Under the pieces are notes generated by a model that made no database searches, was not told where the DNA came from, and saw only the letters and a list, made by a program, of their open reading frames with translations. DNA of 64,000 nucleotides from Pseudomonas frederiksbergensis (GTDB lineage Bacteria; Pseudomonadota; Gammaproteobacteria; Pseudomonadales; Pseudomonadaceae), in the NCBI RefSeq assembly GCF_000802155.2, contig NZ_JQGJ02000016.1, forward strand, positions 1 through 64,000. Reading direction: 5' to 3'. Below, piece by piece: positions 32,706 through 42,140 of the stretch. The translations under genes were made by a program, and so were the position numbers. How positions within the stretch are numbered: the first letter of the stretch is position 1; the number at the start of each line of letters is the position of its first letter.

Positions 32706-34619
32706 TCAGGAAGACAGGTAGGACGAACGCGTCAGCCCCAGGCGCAGCGCATCCAGGAACTGAGTGCGCTCGGCCGCCGTGATCCGGGCGCTGGCGCACT
32801 TGTCACGGTAGTGAGTCATCAGTTCCTCTGGCGACAGGTGCACGTAGCGCAGCATGTCCTCGATGGTGTCGTGGGTTTCGATACCCGCGTGGTACACACT
32901 GCCGTCGGCGTTCTGGTAGATGTTCACCGAGTCGGTATCGCCGAACAGGTTGTGCATGTCCCCCAGGATTTCCTGGTAGGCACCGACCAGGAAAATACCC
33001 AGCAGGTAGTCTTCGCCTGGGTTGAGCGAGTGGACCGGCAGGCTGGTCTCGATGCTCTGCTCATCGACGTACTGCTTGATCTTGCCGTCGGAGTCGCAGG
33101 TCAGGTCTTGCAGCACCGCACGGCGCAGTGGCTCTTCGTCGAGACGATGCAACGGCAGGATCGGCAGGACCTGGCCGATGGCCCAAGTATCCGGCAGGCT
33201 CTGGAACACCGAGAAGTTGCAGATGTATTTGTCGGCCAGCTTGTCGTTGAGCTCGTCCAGCACCTGGCGATGCGAGCGTTGGCGAGCCTTCAGCGAGTTG
33301 TGCAGGCGACGGCAGACGGCGAAATAGCACTGCTCGGCCAGGGCTTTTTCCGCCAGGGTCAGCTTGCCGTCTGCGTATTGGGCAGCCACGTCGCTCATGT
33401 AGTGGGTAGCGCGCCAGTAAGTCTCGGTGACCATCTCGATGTCGGTCGGACCCAACAGATCCACCAGCCATTGCACGGTTTCCGGCAGGCTTTCCTTGTT
33501 TTCGATGACCGGCACGTCATCGTGGTGTTTCTCCACGTCGGTCACTTGCACCACCAGCATGGCGTGGTGGGCGGTCAGCGAGCGGCCACTTTCAGAGAAA
33601 ATGTGCGGATGCGGCAGGCTCTGGGCATCGCAGAATTCCTTGAGCATGCCCACCACGACACCGGCGTAATCGTCCATGTCGTAGTTGATGGAGCTGGCGT
33701 TACGTGAATGCGTACCGTCGTAGTCCACGCCCAGGCCACCGCCGACGTCGATGTGATCCACCGGCAGGCCGAGGTTGCGCAGCTCGCCGTAGTAACGGAT
33801 CGCTTCCTTGAAGCCATGCTGGTAGTCCGCCAGGTTGGCGATCTGCGAACCCATGTGGAAGTGCAGCAGGCGGATGCCCTGGTCCAGGCCGGCGCCACGG
33901 AAGCGCTCGACTACAGACAACAGCTGCGCCGCCGACAAACCGAACTTGGATTTTTCGCCACCGGTGTCGGCCCATTTGCTCGATGCCAGGGACGACAAGC
34001 GCACCCGCAGGCCGACCTGTGGCTTGACCTTGAGCGACGCGGCTTCTTCGATCACCAGGCCGACTTCGGACTCTTTCTCGATCACAATGAAAACGTTGTG
34101 ACCCAGCTTCTGGCCCATCAGCGCCAGGCGGATGAACTCGCGGTCCTTGTAGCCATTGCAAACGATAGTCCCGCCCTTCGGCGCCAGGGCCAGCACCGCC
34201 AGCAGCTCGGGCTTGGAACCGGCTTCCAGGCCAATGGACACATTCTGGGTCGCGATGATGTTCTCGATCACCGCTTCCTGCTGGTTCACCTTGATCGGGT
34301 AAAGCGCGGTGTATTGGCTCTGGTATTCCAGGCGCGCAATGTTGCTGTCAAACGCACCGGTGAGCTGACGCACCCGGTCTTGCAGGATGTCGGGGAAGCG
34401 CACCAGCAAGGGCAGCGAAAGGCCACTCTGGCGCAACTGGTCGACTTGCTCGTACAAATCGATGGGCGAACTGTCGGGGCCGTTCGGACGGACTTCGACG
34501 CGACCGGCTTCATTGATCGCGAAATACCCGGCCCCCCAATGGCGAATCCCGTAAACACTGCGGCTGTCCGCAACTGTCCATTGGCTGCCATCGTCTTTGC
34601 GTGTGCGTCGTACGGACAT
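32706..34619 (-). CDS. speA: Biosynthetic arginine decarboxylase
   Basis: A 637-residue fold-III PLP decarboxylase that converts arginine to agmatine, the first step of the agmatine route to putrescine. The PLP Lys is in ALYPIKVNQQE (about 109). Other family marks are the glycine loop IDVGGGLGVDYDG (about 295), the HIFSESGRSLTA segment and the Cys-containing CDSDGKIKQYVD near the second active-site loop. Length is normal for SpeA. The gene ends at a clear terminator and is preceded by a different transcript, so it is probably monocistronic. Confidence 0.95.
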   Translation of the reverse strand: MSVRRTRKDDGSQWTVADSRSVYGIRHWGAGYFAINEAGRVEVRPNGPDSSPIDLYEQVDQLRQSGLSLPLLVRFPDILQDRVRQLTGAFDSNIARLEYQSQYTALYPIKVNQQEAVIENIIATQNVSIGLEAGSKPELLAVLALAPKGGTIVCNGYKDREFIRLALMGQKLGHNVFIVIEKESEVGLVIEEAASLKVKPQVGLRVRLSSLASSKWADTGGEKSKFGLSAAQLLSVVERFRGAGLDQGIRLLHFHMGSQIANLADYQHGFKEAIRYYGELRNLGLPVDHIDVGGGLGVDYDGTHSRNASSINYDMDDYAGVVVGMLKEFCDAQSLPHPHIFSESGRSLTAHHAMLVVQVTDVEKHHDDVPVIENKESLPETVQWLVDLLGPTDIEMVTETYWRATHYMSDVAAQYADGKLTLAEKALAEQCYFAVCRRLHNSLKARQRSHRQVLDELNDKLADKYICNFSVFQSLPDTWAIGQVLPILPLHRLDEEPLRRAVLQDLTCDSDGKIKQYVDEQSIETSLPVHSLNPGEDYLLGIFLVGAYQEILGDMHNLFGDTDSVNIYQNADGSVYHAGIETHDTIEDMLRYVHLSPEELMTHYRDKCASARITAAERTQFLDALRLGLTRSSYLSS

Positions 34620-34756
34620 CGAAGTCCCCTATAAAGAAGTCAAAATGCACCATCCGGTCGGAGGCTGGCGCAGTCTAGAGAATGGAAATGACGATTTGCC
34701 TGTAAGCAAGGTAGACCCTGCCCGCAGCGCTGAGTTTAAAACCCGTTCAGAACAGG

Positions 34757-34825
34757 CTCTGTGAAAACCATGCGGGCGACTGACGAACCGCGGGTTCGGA
34801 TCAAGCCGGGGTGGTTTTCACAGAG
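34757..34825. repeat. 69-bp nested inverted repeat
   Basis: A perfect 14-bp inverted repeat (CTCTGTGAAAACCA at 34757-34770 and its complement at 34812-34825) encloses a second small hairpin (GAACC-GCG-GGTTC at 34784-34796). It lies between speA and the Sui1 gene, ending four bases before the Sui1 stop codon. It could be a tiny non-autonomous mobile element or a terminator structure. Confidence 0.6.
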
Positions 34826-34829
34826 GCTG

Positions 34830-35201
34830 CTAGCCGCCGGATTTCTTCGCCTTGAAACCGTGCTTGGTGAGTTCCGCCAGCAGCAGATCGACGTGGTCGC
34901 CCTGGATTTCGATGACGCCGTCCTTCAACGCGCCGCCGGTGCCACAGCGTTTTTTCAGCGTCGTCGCCAATTCCTTGAGCGCGTCTTCGGCCAGCGGCAC
35001 ACCCGTGATGGTCGTCACCGTCTTGCCGCCGCGGCCTTTGCTTTCGCGGCGCACGCGGGCGATACCGTCCCCTGCGGGAATGGCAGTCTGCTTGCAGATG
35101 CAGGCATCCACCGGCTGGCGGCAATCGGGGCAATGACGACCGGCGTCGGTAGAAAATACCAGGCCGCCCAGGGCGGCGAAGGATGCGGCTTTTTTGGCCA
35201 C
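34830..35201 (-). CDS. Translation initiation factor SUI1/YciH-like protein
   Basis: A 123-residue protein with an N-terminal Cys motif (CPDCRQPVDACIC, about 24-36) and a C-terminal SUI1/eIF1 fold (VTTITGVPL, LKKRCGTGGALKDGVIEIQG). The bacterial YciH relatives bind the ribosome and can discriminate against abnormal initiation complexes. The start is a GTG at 35201 with GAGGA about seven bases upstream; the longer ATG frame to 35267 lacks family sequence. It lies downstream of the Nudix gene in the same direction. Confidence 0.85.
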   Translation of the reverse strand: MAKKAASFAALGGLVFSTDAGRHCPDCRQPVDACICKQTAIPAGDGIARVRRESKGRGGKTVTTITGVPLAEDALKELATTLKKRCGTGGALKDGVIEIQGDHVDLLLAELTKHGFKAKKSGG

Positions 35202-35372
35202 CGGCAATCCTCTTCGGAGGACAAAGACTGGTCGAGGGGCGAAAGTGCCTCGACCGCGAAGCCCCACTCAGGCAGGGGCAGCGCAACTTGGCCGAACGAT
35301 GTCGGCCAAGCTTGAAAAGTCGCGCAGTGTAACGACAAAAAGGCGACTTGCTAAGGGCCAATCGGCGCCAAT

Positions 35373-35930
35373 TTACAGCTTCTTTGCGACACCGCATTCG
35401 CGGGCACGCAAATAGCGCCCAAGGGCCGCCAGGGAGTCTGGACAATAAGGCTTGTGGCGGATTTCATCGAGCACTTGCTCGACTGGCAGGAAACGCGCCT
35501 CCAGCACTTCTTCGGGCTGTAGCACCAGCGGGCCGTCCCACACGGCCGAGAACGCCGAGCACCACAGGCGGCTGCCGGTGTCTTCGAAATAGAAATGATC
35601 GTGGGCGACCAGTTCCACGCCGCTGACGCCAAGCTCTTCGGCAAGCTCGCGGGCCGCCGATTCGGCGTAGCTCTCGTGCGCCTGCACCATGCCTCCGGCC
35701 GCGACGTCCCAATAACCGGGATAGATCGCTTTGCTCAGGGTCCGGCGATGAACGCACAATTCACCAACAGAGTTGAACAGCATGATGTAGGTGCCGCGCC
35801 CGATCAGCCCTCGTTCGCGCAGGTCCGAGCGCACCAGGCTGCCGAGCAGGTTGTCCTGTTCATCGACCCAGGCAATGAGCTCTGCATCCGAAGCCGCGCG
35901 GTGAGCGGCGTCCCGACCACTTTCGTCCAT
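35373..35930 (-). CDS. Nudix hydrolase
   Basis: A 185-residue Nudix enzyme of the YfcD-like group. The Nudix box is readable from GGMVQAHESYAES to AARELAEELGV (about 79-102), with the REL-EE core intact. An EQDNLLG N-terminal strand resembles isopentenyl-diphosphate isomerase-type folds. It hydrolyses a nucleoside diphosphate linked to an unknown moiety. It starts three bases after the DUF2333 gene ends, so the two are co-transcribed, with the Sui1 gene likely following. Confidence 0.85.
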   Translation of the reverse strand: MDESGRDAAHRAASDAELIAWVDEQDNLLGSLVRSDLRERGLIGRGTYIMLFNSVGELCVHRRTLSKAIYPGYWDVAAGGMVQAHESYAESAARELAEELGVSGVELVAHDHFYFEDTGSRLWCSAFSAVWDGPLVLQPEEVLEARFLPVEQVLDEIRHKPYCPDSLAALGRYLRARECGVAKKL

Positions 35931-35933
35931 CGA

Positions 35934-37001
35934 TCAGCCCTGGTTCAGCAACTGCCGCAGGTCGATTACCGCTGCGTTGGCTCGGGAGATGTAGTTGGCC
36001 ATGACCAGCGAATGGTTCGCCAATACACCGAAGCCGCTGCCGTTGAGGATCATCGGGCTCCAGACCGGCTCTTGCGAGGCTTCCAGCTCGCGAATGATCT
36101 GCCGCACGCTGACCGTGGCGTTCTTCTTGGCCAGCACATCGGCAAAGTCAACTTCGATAGCCCTCAGCAGATGAGACAGCGCCCAGGCTTGGCCGCGGGC
36201 TTCGTAGAACACGTTGTCGATTTGCAGCCATGGCGTTTCAACCACTTCTTCGTCGACCTGCGGCACTTGGCCCGGCGCCGGAACTTCGGTTTTCAGCGAA
36301 GTATTGAGCTTGACCCGGCCAACGCTGGCGGACAGACGCTGGGACAGCGAACCCAGGCGAGTGCCGACGTCACCCAGCCAGTTGTTCAGGTTGTCGGCGC
36401 GGGCATAGAACAATGCGCTCTTTTGTGCTGGATCGGAGAGGCGCGCCTGGTAACGGCTCAGAGAGTTGATGCCTTCCTGGTATTCCGACTCACTGGAGGG
36501 CAGCACCCAGCTGCGGTTGTCGAAGTTGAAACGCGGTTCGGCCTTGGCAAGGTCGGCATCTTCCGCGGACTGTGACTGCGAACGGGCGAAATCCTTGCGC
36601 AGGGCGCGGCTGAGGTCGCGAACCTGCACCAGCACGCCGTATTCCCAGCTCGGCATGTTGTCCATCCACAGGCCCGGCGGGAAGCGGTCGTTGGAAATGT
36701 AGCCGCCCTGCTTGGTCAGCAAGGTGCCGGCCACGGTCTTGAGGGTTTCGACGGTGGTGTAGCCAACCACCATTTGCCTGCCGTCCTTTTCGGCCGCCGC
36801 CTGGGCGTTCTGCTGCACGGGAAACAGCGCCGGCTCCTGACTCCAGTACCAGCCCACCGCAATGGTGACCAGCAGATACAAACCAATGAGCGTGGCCAGT
36901 GCCCGGCTGAAAAACAGCCCGCCCAGGTAGCTGCGGGTGTCCGATTTCGGCTCGGCGGCGCGTTCAGGCGCGCTGCCCGCGCGGTTCTTCCAGTCCAGCA
37001 T
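35934..37001 (-). CDS. DUF2333 family membrane-anchored protein
   Basis: A 355-residue protein of the DUF2333 family. One N-terminal membrane helix (about 33-53, LATLIGLYLLVTIAVGWYW) anchors a large periplasmic part. The family is common in Pseudomonas and its function is not known. AAGGAA lies seven bases before the ATG. It heads a likely operon with the Nudix and Sui1 genes. Confidence 0.85.
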   Translation of the reverse strand: MLDWKNRAGSAPERAAEPKSDTRSYLGGLFFSRALATLIGLYLLVTIAVGWYWSQEPALFPVQQNAQAAAEKDGRQMVVGYTTVETLKTVAGTLLTKQGGYISNDRFPPGLWMDNMPSWEYGVLVQVRDLSRALRKDFARSQSQSAEDADLAKAEPRFNFDNRSWVLPSSESEYQEGINSLSRYQARLSDPAQKSALFYARADNLNNWLGDVGTRLGSLSQRLSASVGRVKLNTSLKTEVPAPGQVPQVDEEVVETPWLQIDNVFYEARGQAWALSHLLRAIEVDFADVLAKKNATVSVRQIIRELEASQEPVWSPMILNGSGFGVLANHSLVMANYISRANAAVIDLRQLLNQG

Positions 37002-37403
37002 GGCGATGTTCCTTCAATCACTTGAGTTCACGGTTCGACCACAACCTTACATCAACGTGCCTTGGCCGGCATCCGTCGTTGGGCTTATGGGAAAATTAAC
37101 GCCACCCGACCAACAGAAACCTAAGGGTTTCCCTTAACCCCGCCCGCCATGAATCAGGAGCGAGCCAAATCGTCAGGCAGCCAGATGCCCAATCGAATCA
37201 TGCTCATCTACACACCGAAGCGATTGGGAAAACAGTCCGTTAGCGCCCTGCAGCCCTTTATTTTCGGCTCTTTAGGCGTATCGGGCAGCCAACCAAAGAC
37301 CGTACGGTCAGAAACTGAATTGCATCTCTTGGCAGTTTATTGACGTACGACACTCATGTAAGGGAAAAGAGGTGCTAGCATAGAGCCACCAGTCGACCTC
37401 AGC
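37002..37403. other. Intergenic region upstream of gcbA
   Basis: These 402 bases contain no convincing gene. Visible features are a small palindrome GAAACC-TAAG-GGTTTC near 37116-37131 and AT-rich stretches. A possible -10 (TAGCAT near 37376) sits just ahead of gcbA. The region should carry the divergent promoters of gcbA and DUF2333. Confidence 0.4.
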
Positions 37404-39098
37404 ATGCCCCTTACTAGTAGTCAGGATATGACCGAGTCAGAAGACCCCAGCCGTGAGCGCCTCAAGCACCACTTTGCCCAGCGGGTAATTCATCAGGCTC
37501 GCCAGATCCTCGAGATATGGCAGCGCCTGCAACGCAGCGAGTGGTCGAGTAACGACCTGTCCGAGCTCAGCGAAGCCAATCTGCGCCTGCTGCGCTTTGC
37601 CGAGCGTTTCGAACAGCCCGAGCATTGCCAGCTTGCCCAAGGCATCAGCGAGTCGCTGCAGGCGGTGGATGCCAATCGCGGGCGCCTGAGCAGCCAATTG
37701 ATCACCGACATCAATCGCTTGATGCAGCGCCTGTCCCGCACCGGCTTGCGCCATGGCGACCAACTCGAGCAGACCTTCCTGCCGCCGTTGCGCAAGCCCA
37801 TCTACGTGATGCTGCAAGACCATGACCGCGCCGAACGGCTGGCCAAGCAATTGGAGTTCTTCGGACTCAGCGCCCATGCATTGAACAGTGTCGCGGCGTT
37901 CCGCGCCTCGATGGTCGAGCGCCTGCCCGCGGCGATCGTCATGGATGTGGATTTCAGCGGCCCTGGGGTGGGCCTGACGTTGGCGGCCCAAGCCCAGGAA
38001 GGACTCGACCAGGCCATTCCACTGCTCTTCTTCAGCCTGCTTGAAACCGATACGCCCACCCGCCTGGCGGCGGTGCGCGCCGGTGGCCAGGAGTTTCTCA
38101 CCGGCACGCTCGAAGCCTCGAGCCTGTTGGAAAAGATCGAAGTGCTGACCTGCGTCGCCCAGTACGAACCTTATAAAGTGCTGATCATCGATGATTCCCG
38201 CGCCCAGGCCTTGCACACCGAGCGCCTGCTCAACAGCGCCGGCATCGTCACCCGGACATTGATCGAGCCGATCCAAGCCATGGCCGAGCTGGCGGACTTC
38301 CAGCCCGACCTGATCATCCTCGACATGTACATGCCCGCCTGCACCGGCACGGAACTGGCCAAGGTGATTCGCCACAACGACCGGTATGTCAGCGTGCCGA
38401 TCATCTACTTGTCCGCCGAAGACGACCTCGACAAGCAGCTCGACGCCATGAGCGAAGGCGGCGACGATTTCCTGACCAAGCCGATCAAGCCCCGGCACCT
38501 GATCACCACCGTGCGCAACCGCGCTGCCCGGGCGCGCAATCTCAAGGCGCGGATGGTGCGCGACAGCCTCACCGGTCTCTACAACCACACCCACATCCTG
38601 CAGTTGCTCGAAGACTGCAGTTTCCGCGCCCGCCGCGAAGGCAAGCCCCTGAGCTTCGCCATGCTGGACATCGACCATTTCAAGCGAGTCAATGACAGCC
38701 ACGGCCACCCCATGGGCGACCGAGTCATCAAGAGCCTGGCGCTGTTTCTCAAGCAGCGCCTGCGCAAGACCGATTTCATCGGGCGCTACGGCGGTGAAGA
38801 GTTCGCCATCGTCATGCCGGACACCGACATTGACGCGGCTTGCAAGGTACTGGACGAAATCCGCCAGCGCTTCGCCGAGATCCATTACCCGGCCCAACCC
38901 CAGGATTTGTGGTGCACCTTCAGCGCCGGGGTCGTGGAAATGAGCGAAGCGTCCGACAGCCTGATGATGGCCAGCCAGGCAGATGAAGCGCTGTACCGCG
39001 CCAAGCATGCAGGACGAAACAGGGTACAGAGCGCCAGGCAATCAAAGCAAAATGCCACCTTTTCATCGGAATCCACCGATTCGGTCATAAACGTGTAA
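37404..39098 (+). CDS. gcbA: GcbA-type diguanylate cyclase with two receiver domains
   Basis: A 564-residue cytosolic response regulator. A helical N-terminus (1-125) is followed by a degenerate receiver (about 130-245) and a full receiver (VLIIDDSRA, phospho-Asp in LIILDMYMP, Lys in LTKPIKP; about 257-375). The C-terminal GGDEF domain has active site RYGGEEFA and an inhibitory site RKTD five residues before it. It should make c-di-GMP and be feedback-inhibited by it. In P. fluorescens GcbA promotes attachment, and in P. aeruginosa it also affects dispersion. An ATG at 37428 (MTESED) is a reasonable alternative start; neither has a good RBS. Confidence 0.9.
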   Translation: MPLTSSQDMTESEDPSRERLKHHFAQRVIHQARQILEIWQRLQRSEWSSNDLSELSEANLRLLRFAERFEQPEHCQLAQGISESLQAVDANRGRLSSQLITDINRLMQRLSRTGLRHGDQLEQTFLPPLRKPIYVMLQDHDRAERLAKQLEFFGLSAHALNSVAAFRASMVERLPAAIVMDVDFSGPGVGLTLAAQAQEGLDQAIPLLFFSLLETDTPTRLAAVRAGGQEFLTGTLEASSLLEKIEVLTCVAQYEPYKVLIIDDSRAQALHTERLLNSAGIVTRTLIEPIQAMAELADFQPDLIILDMYMPACTGTELAKVIRHNDRYVSVPIIYLSAEDDLDKQLDAMSEGGDDFLTKPIKPRHLITTVRNRAARARNLKARMVRDSLTGLYNHTHILQLLEDCSFRARREGKPLSFAMLDIDHFKRVNDSHGHPMGDRVIKSLALFLKQRLRKTDFIGRYGGEEFAIVMPDTDIDAACKVLDEIRQRFAEIHYPAQPQDLWCTFSAGVVEMSEASDSLMMASQADEALYRAKHAGRNRVQSARQSKQNATFSSESTDSVINV

Positions 39099-39150
39099 CG
39101 CAAACGCAATAACTTCAGGCACTTACGATTCTGCCCCCGGTAGACCCTTG

Positions 39151-41097
39151 ATGCGCCTGAAGCTGCTCACCAATCTCAACACCCTTCTTTTAGTTGCCGT
39201 GTGCCTTGGCCTTGGCGCGACCCTTTGGTGGTCGCAAATTGCCCTGGAGCGACCTTACCTGCTGATGGAACGCTACTTGGGCCTGTCCCGGCAGTTCCAG
39301 GGCGAAGTGGCGCGCAACATCGAGGATTACCTGGCCAGCGGCGACGCCCTGCGCCTCAGCGCGGCCACCCAAGCGCTGGAGAGCCTGCAAAAGGAGCTGG
39401 ACCAGTTCCCGCCGGACCTGGCCAAGGCCCTGCGCCCCAGCCTGTCGAACCTCGACAGCTTCAGCAAGACTGATCTGCTGGCCGCCGGCAAACTGGCCGG
39501 CGATCCCCAGGCGCTGTTGTTGCAGGCAGAGCGGGAGCTGAGCGCCAGTCTCGATCAGATCTCCCAATACGCCAACGGCGCCCCGGCCTACTTGCCTCCG
39601 TTGTTTGCCGCTTCGCAGCACCTGGGCCGGTTGTCCCTGGCGCGGGACAAACTGGTCAGCAGCGGCCGCAGCGAACTGGCCGCCGATGTCGAGCGGGAAC
39701 TGACGAGTATCCGTGCCCAGGCGCAGCAGCTGGATAACTTGCCACTGCTCGGCGTCACCGCCAGCAGCCAATCGGGCAGCGATGATTTTGCCGCGTTGAT
39801 GGGCCTGGAAACCCAGGAAAAAACCGTCGCCGAAGACGCCGGCATCGCCCTCAAGCGCGAACTCAACAGCTTGCTCGGCCGCTACCCCGCAGAGTTGGCC
39901 CGCACCCGGGAACTGATCCAGAAGCGCACCGAGCTGAGCAGCGCCACGCATCTGAAAATTGCGGATGTGCAGAGGGCCGTCGACACATTGGAACCGGCAG
40001 TACGCGCCCAGCACGGGCAGATCCAAAGGGAGGTTCGCTTGATCCAGGGCGTGATGATCGGCCTGATCCTGTTGATCGCGCTGCTCATCGACACCTTGCA
40101 GCGACGCCTGGCACGCACCTTGACGCATTTGGCGCCAGCCCTGTCGACCTGGGCCGAAGGGGATTTCAGCCGGGATATCCATGTGGGCGCCAGCAACCGC
40201 GAATTGCAAGACATCGAGGCCTCGCTCAATCGTCTGCGCGCTTATCTGGTGGACCTGGTGGGCACCATTCGAGTGAATGCCGAACAGGTCGCGGGGAGCA
40301 GTCGCGCCCTGGCCGAGTTGAGCGGCGAATTGCACAGCGGCGCCGAGGACCAGGCCGGCGACACCGCACTGATCCGCGACTCGCTCAGCGAACTGGAAGC
40401 GACCATCCAGCAGGTGGCCGGCGATGCCAGCCAGGCCGCGCAGGCCAGTCGCAGCGCCGGCAACGCCGTGGAGCATGGCCAACAGGTCATCGGCTTGAGT
40501 CTGGCCGGCCTCCATGCGCTGGTGGGCGAAGTGCAAGGCAATGCGCAGATGATCGAGCAACTGGCCGAGGAGTCGGCAACCATTGGCGGCGTGTTGACGG
40601 TCATTCGCTCGATTGCCGACCAGACCAACCTGCTGGCCCTCAACGCCGCCATCGAAGCCGCCCGCGCCGGAGAAATGGGCCGGGGCTTTGCGGTGGTAGC
40701 CGAGGAAGTCCGCTCCCTGGCCCAACGCACGGCCGGCGCCACCGCCGAAATCCAGACCCTGATCGCCCGCTTGCAACTGGCCGCGCGCCAATCGGTGGAC
40801 GGCATGCGTGCCCAGGTCGAACATGCCGAAGCCACCGCCAGCCAGGCCCAGGCAGCCGACGGCGCATTGGATGAAATCGTCGGTGCCATCCAGACCATCG
40901 CCGACACGGCGGTCCGCATCGCCGACGTCACCGCCCAGCAAAGCGGCGCCGTCAGCGAGATTCGCGATCACAGCGAGCGGATTCATCAGCTGGGCGGCGA
41001 TAACCTGCTACGCATCGGCCAAGGCCGGGAACAGGGCGATAACCTACTGGTGCTAGGTGGGCGGCTGCATACCGCTGTGCAGGCCTTTCGGGTTTAA
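39151..41097 (+). CDS. Methyl-accepting chemotaxis protein, CtpL-like
   Basis: A 648-residue chemoreceptor. Membrane helices lie at about 8-28 and 302-322; the periplasmic part between them is all-helical and of about 270 residues. A HAMP linker follows (LSTWAEGDFSRDI), then the cytoplasmic rod with the signalling tip SIADQTNLLALNAAIEAARAGE. No C-terminal CheR-binding pentapeptide is present. It occupies the position held by ctpL after gcbA in PAO1 (from memory), where CtpL senses phosphate at low concentration; the ligand here is not proven. ATG 39151 is used; a TTG sits one codon earlier. Confidence 0.85.
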   Translation: MRLKLLTNLNTLLLVAVCLGLGATLWWSQIALERPYLLMERYLGLSRQFQGEVARNIEDYLASGDALRLSAATQALESLQKELDQFPPDLAKALRPSLSNLDSFSKTDLLAAGKLAGDPQALLLQAERELSASLDQISQYANGAPAYLPPLFAASQHLGRLSLARDKLVSSGRSELAADVERELTSIRAQAQQLDNLPLLGVTASSQSGSDDFAALMGLETQEKTVAEDAGIALKRELNSLLGRYPAELARTRELIQKRTELSSATHLKIADVQRAVDTLEPAVRAQHGQIQREVRLIQGVMIGLILLIALLIDTLQRRLARTLTHLAPALSTWAEGDFSRDIHVGASNRELQDIEASLNRLRAYLVDLVGTIRVNAEQVAGSSRALAELSGELHSGAEDQAGDTALIRDSLSELEATIQQVAGDASQAAQASRSAGNAVEHGQQVIGLSLAGLHALVGEVQGNAQMIEQLAEESATIGGVLTVIRSIADQTNLLALNAAIEAARAGEMGRGFAVVAEEVRSLAQRTAGATAEIQTLIARLQLAARQSVDGMRAQVEHAEATASQAQAADGALDEIVGAIQTIADTAVRIADVTAQQSGAVSEIRDHSERIHQLGGDNLLRIGQGREQGDNLLVLGGRLHTAVQAFRV

Positions 41098-41121
41098 CAC
41101 CCAGAAACTCTATTAACTACT

Positions 41122-41151
41122 GTGGCGAGGGAGCTTGCTCCCGCTCGGCTG
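41122..41151. repeat. REP-type palindrome
   Basis: GTGGCGAGGGAGCTTGCTCC plus CGCTCGGCTGC is a typical member of the P. fluorescens GCGAGGGAGC repeat family. It lies downstream of the chemoreceptor gene, at the left border of the toxin-immunity locus. Confidence 0.7.
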
Positions 41152-41324
41152 CCCGGCAATCGTAGAACCTGCCTACTGTTTTTTCCGATACACGGTATTG
41201 AATGGTCTTGGGGCTGCTGCGCAGCCCGATGGGGTTTGTGGCATGGAGCAGGCTACGGAAATTTGTAACGACCCTCTTCATGCTAGGCTCCCGCCCCCTC
41301 AAGAAATTGCAAAAGGAGCATGCA

Positions 41325-41706
41325 ATGAGGGTACCTGCGTCGCCACCCGGCGTTTCTGTCGAAGAAAATATGGCAGTGGCATTTCATAAAAAAAACGTTC
41401 TGAAAGCTGGATCGGCTTTTATCTACTCGTGGTTTTACACCCAAGTTAGAAATCGCGGACCTTGGGACTACAAGCAACTATCCGCCGAATACGAAGCCTT
41501 TGAAAATTTCAACTACGGTGCCACCGGAACCGCAGCAGGCTTCAGCGAAGACGTTCTTTTACGAGCAGCAGGCCTGGCCCAGAGCCGAGCAGGATCAACC
41601 GCGGCAGAGTTCGGCACATGGTGGGGGCGAGCCTTTCGGCGACGATCCGGCCGATCAACGATGGATCAAGGAGGGGATAAAATATGCCAAGTTCAGAAGC
41701 TACTAA
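41325..41706 (+). pseudogene. Frameshifted polymorphic toxin, type 44 domain
   Basis: GGAG lies six bases before the ATG at 41325, and the reading frame gives a type-44 polymorphic toxin domain (WFYTQVRNRGPWDYKQ, ENFNYGATGTAAGF, LLRAAGLAQ). At the five-G run 41623-41627 the family sequence moves to another frame and continues as PFGDDPADQRWIKEGIKYAK to a stop at 41706. One extra G explains this. The uncorrected frame runs on to 41804 with unrelated sequence. The corrected product would be about 126 residues, a stand-alone toxin domain without a delivery module. The immunity-like gene starts inside its 3' end. It is either a true inactivating mutation, a phase-variable tract or a base error. 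Confidence 0.72.
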
Positions 41707-42136
41707 AAAGCCCGCCTATCTCGCTGTCTTATGTGCATTGCTTGCCCTTGCCCTGGCTTGCATCAGTTGGCTGTGTTTCTTCCCTCGGAACATGCCCCAA
41801 CTGACAGAGGTCGTCTTGCGAAAACCTTTGTCCAACGGAGCATTTATCTATGGCGTAAAGGATGATCGTGGCGGAGCAACGGTCCCTTTCAGTTATCGCT
41901 ACTACGTCTATCGAACCTTGGCAGCCGACAGCGACATCCTTGCCGAGTTGAAAACCGCGACGCCATTCCTTGTCACTCGGGATGACTCAATAACCGTCGA
42001 CATCCAGGAATCGACGATTACGGTGTCAGTTGATAAGGAAGTCTATGCCTACCACAGCGACACCCTCTATCGACATGCCGGGGGTGTCGACTACACACCC
42101 GTGAAGATCTATTTGCGTTCAAGTCCAACAGATTGA
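41684..42136 (+). CDS. Membrane-anchored candidate immunity protein
   Basis: A 150-residue protein with one N-terminal membrane helix (AVLCALLALALACISWLCFF, about 14-33) and a soluble beta-rich remainder (TVDIQESTITVSVDKEVYAY). GGAGG lies about nine bases before its ATG, inside the end of the toxin frame, and the two genes overlap by 23 bases. Overlap, small size and position just after a polymorphic toxin are typical of cognate immunity proteins. I know no named family for it. It appears intact although the toxin is shifted. Confidence 0.65.
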   Translation: MPSSEATKKPAYLAVLCALLALALACISWLCFFPRNMPQLTEVVLRKPLSNGAFIYGVKDDRGGATVPFSYRYYVYRTLAADSDILAELKTATPFLVTRDDSITVDIQESTITVSVDKEVYAYHSDTLYRHAGGVDYTPVKIYLRSSPTD

Positions 42137-42140
42137 ATGA

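Noticed and set aside
37149..37343. 64-residue frame upstream of gcbA
   Set aside because: No RBS, and the product has no domain or signal sequence; the region looks like promoter DNA.
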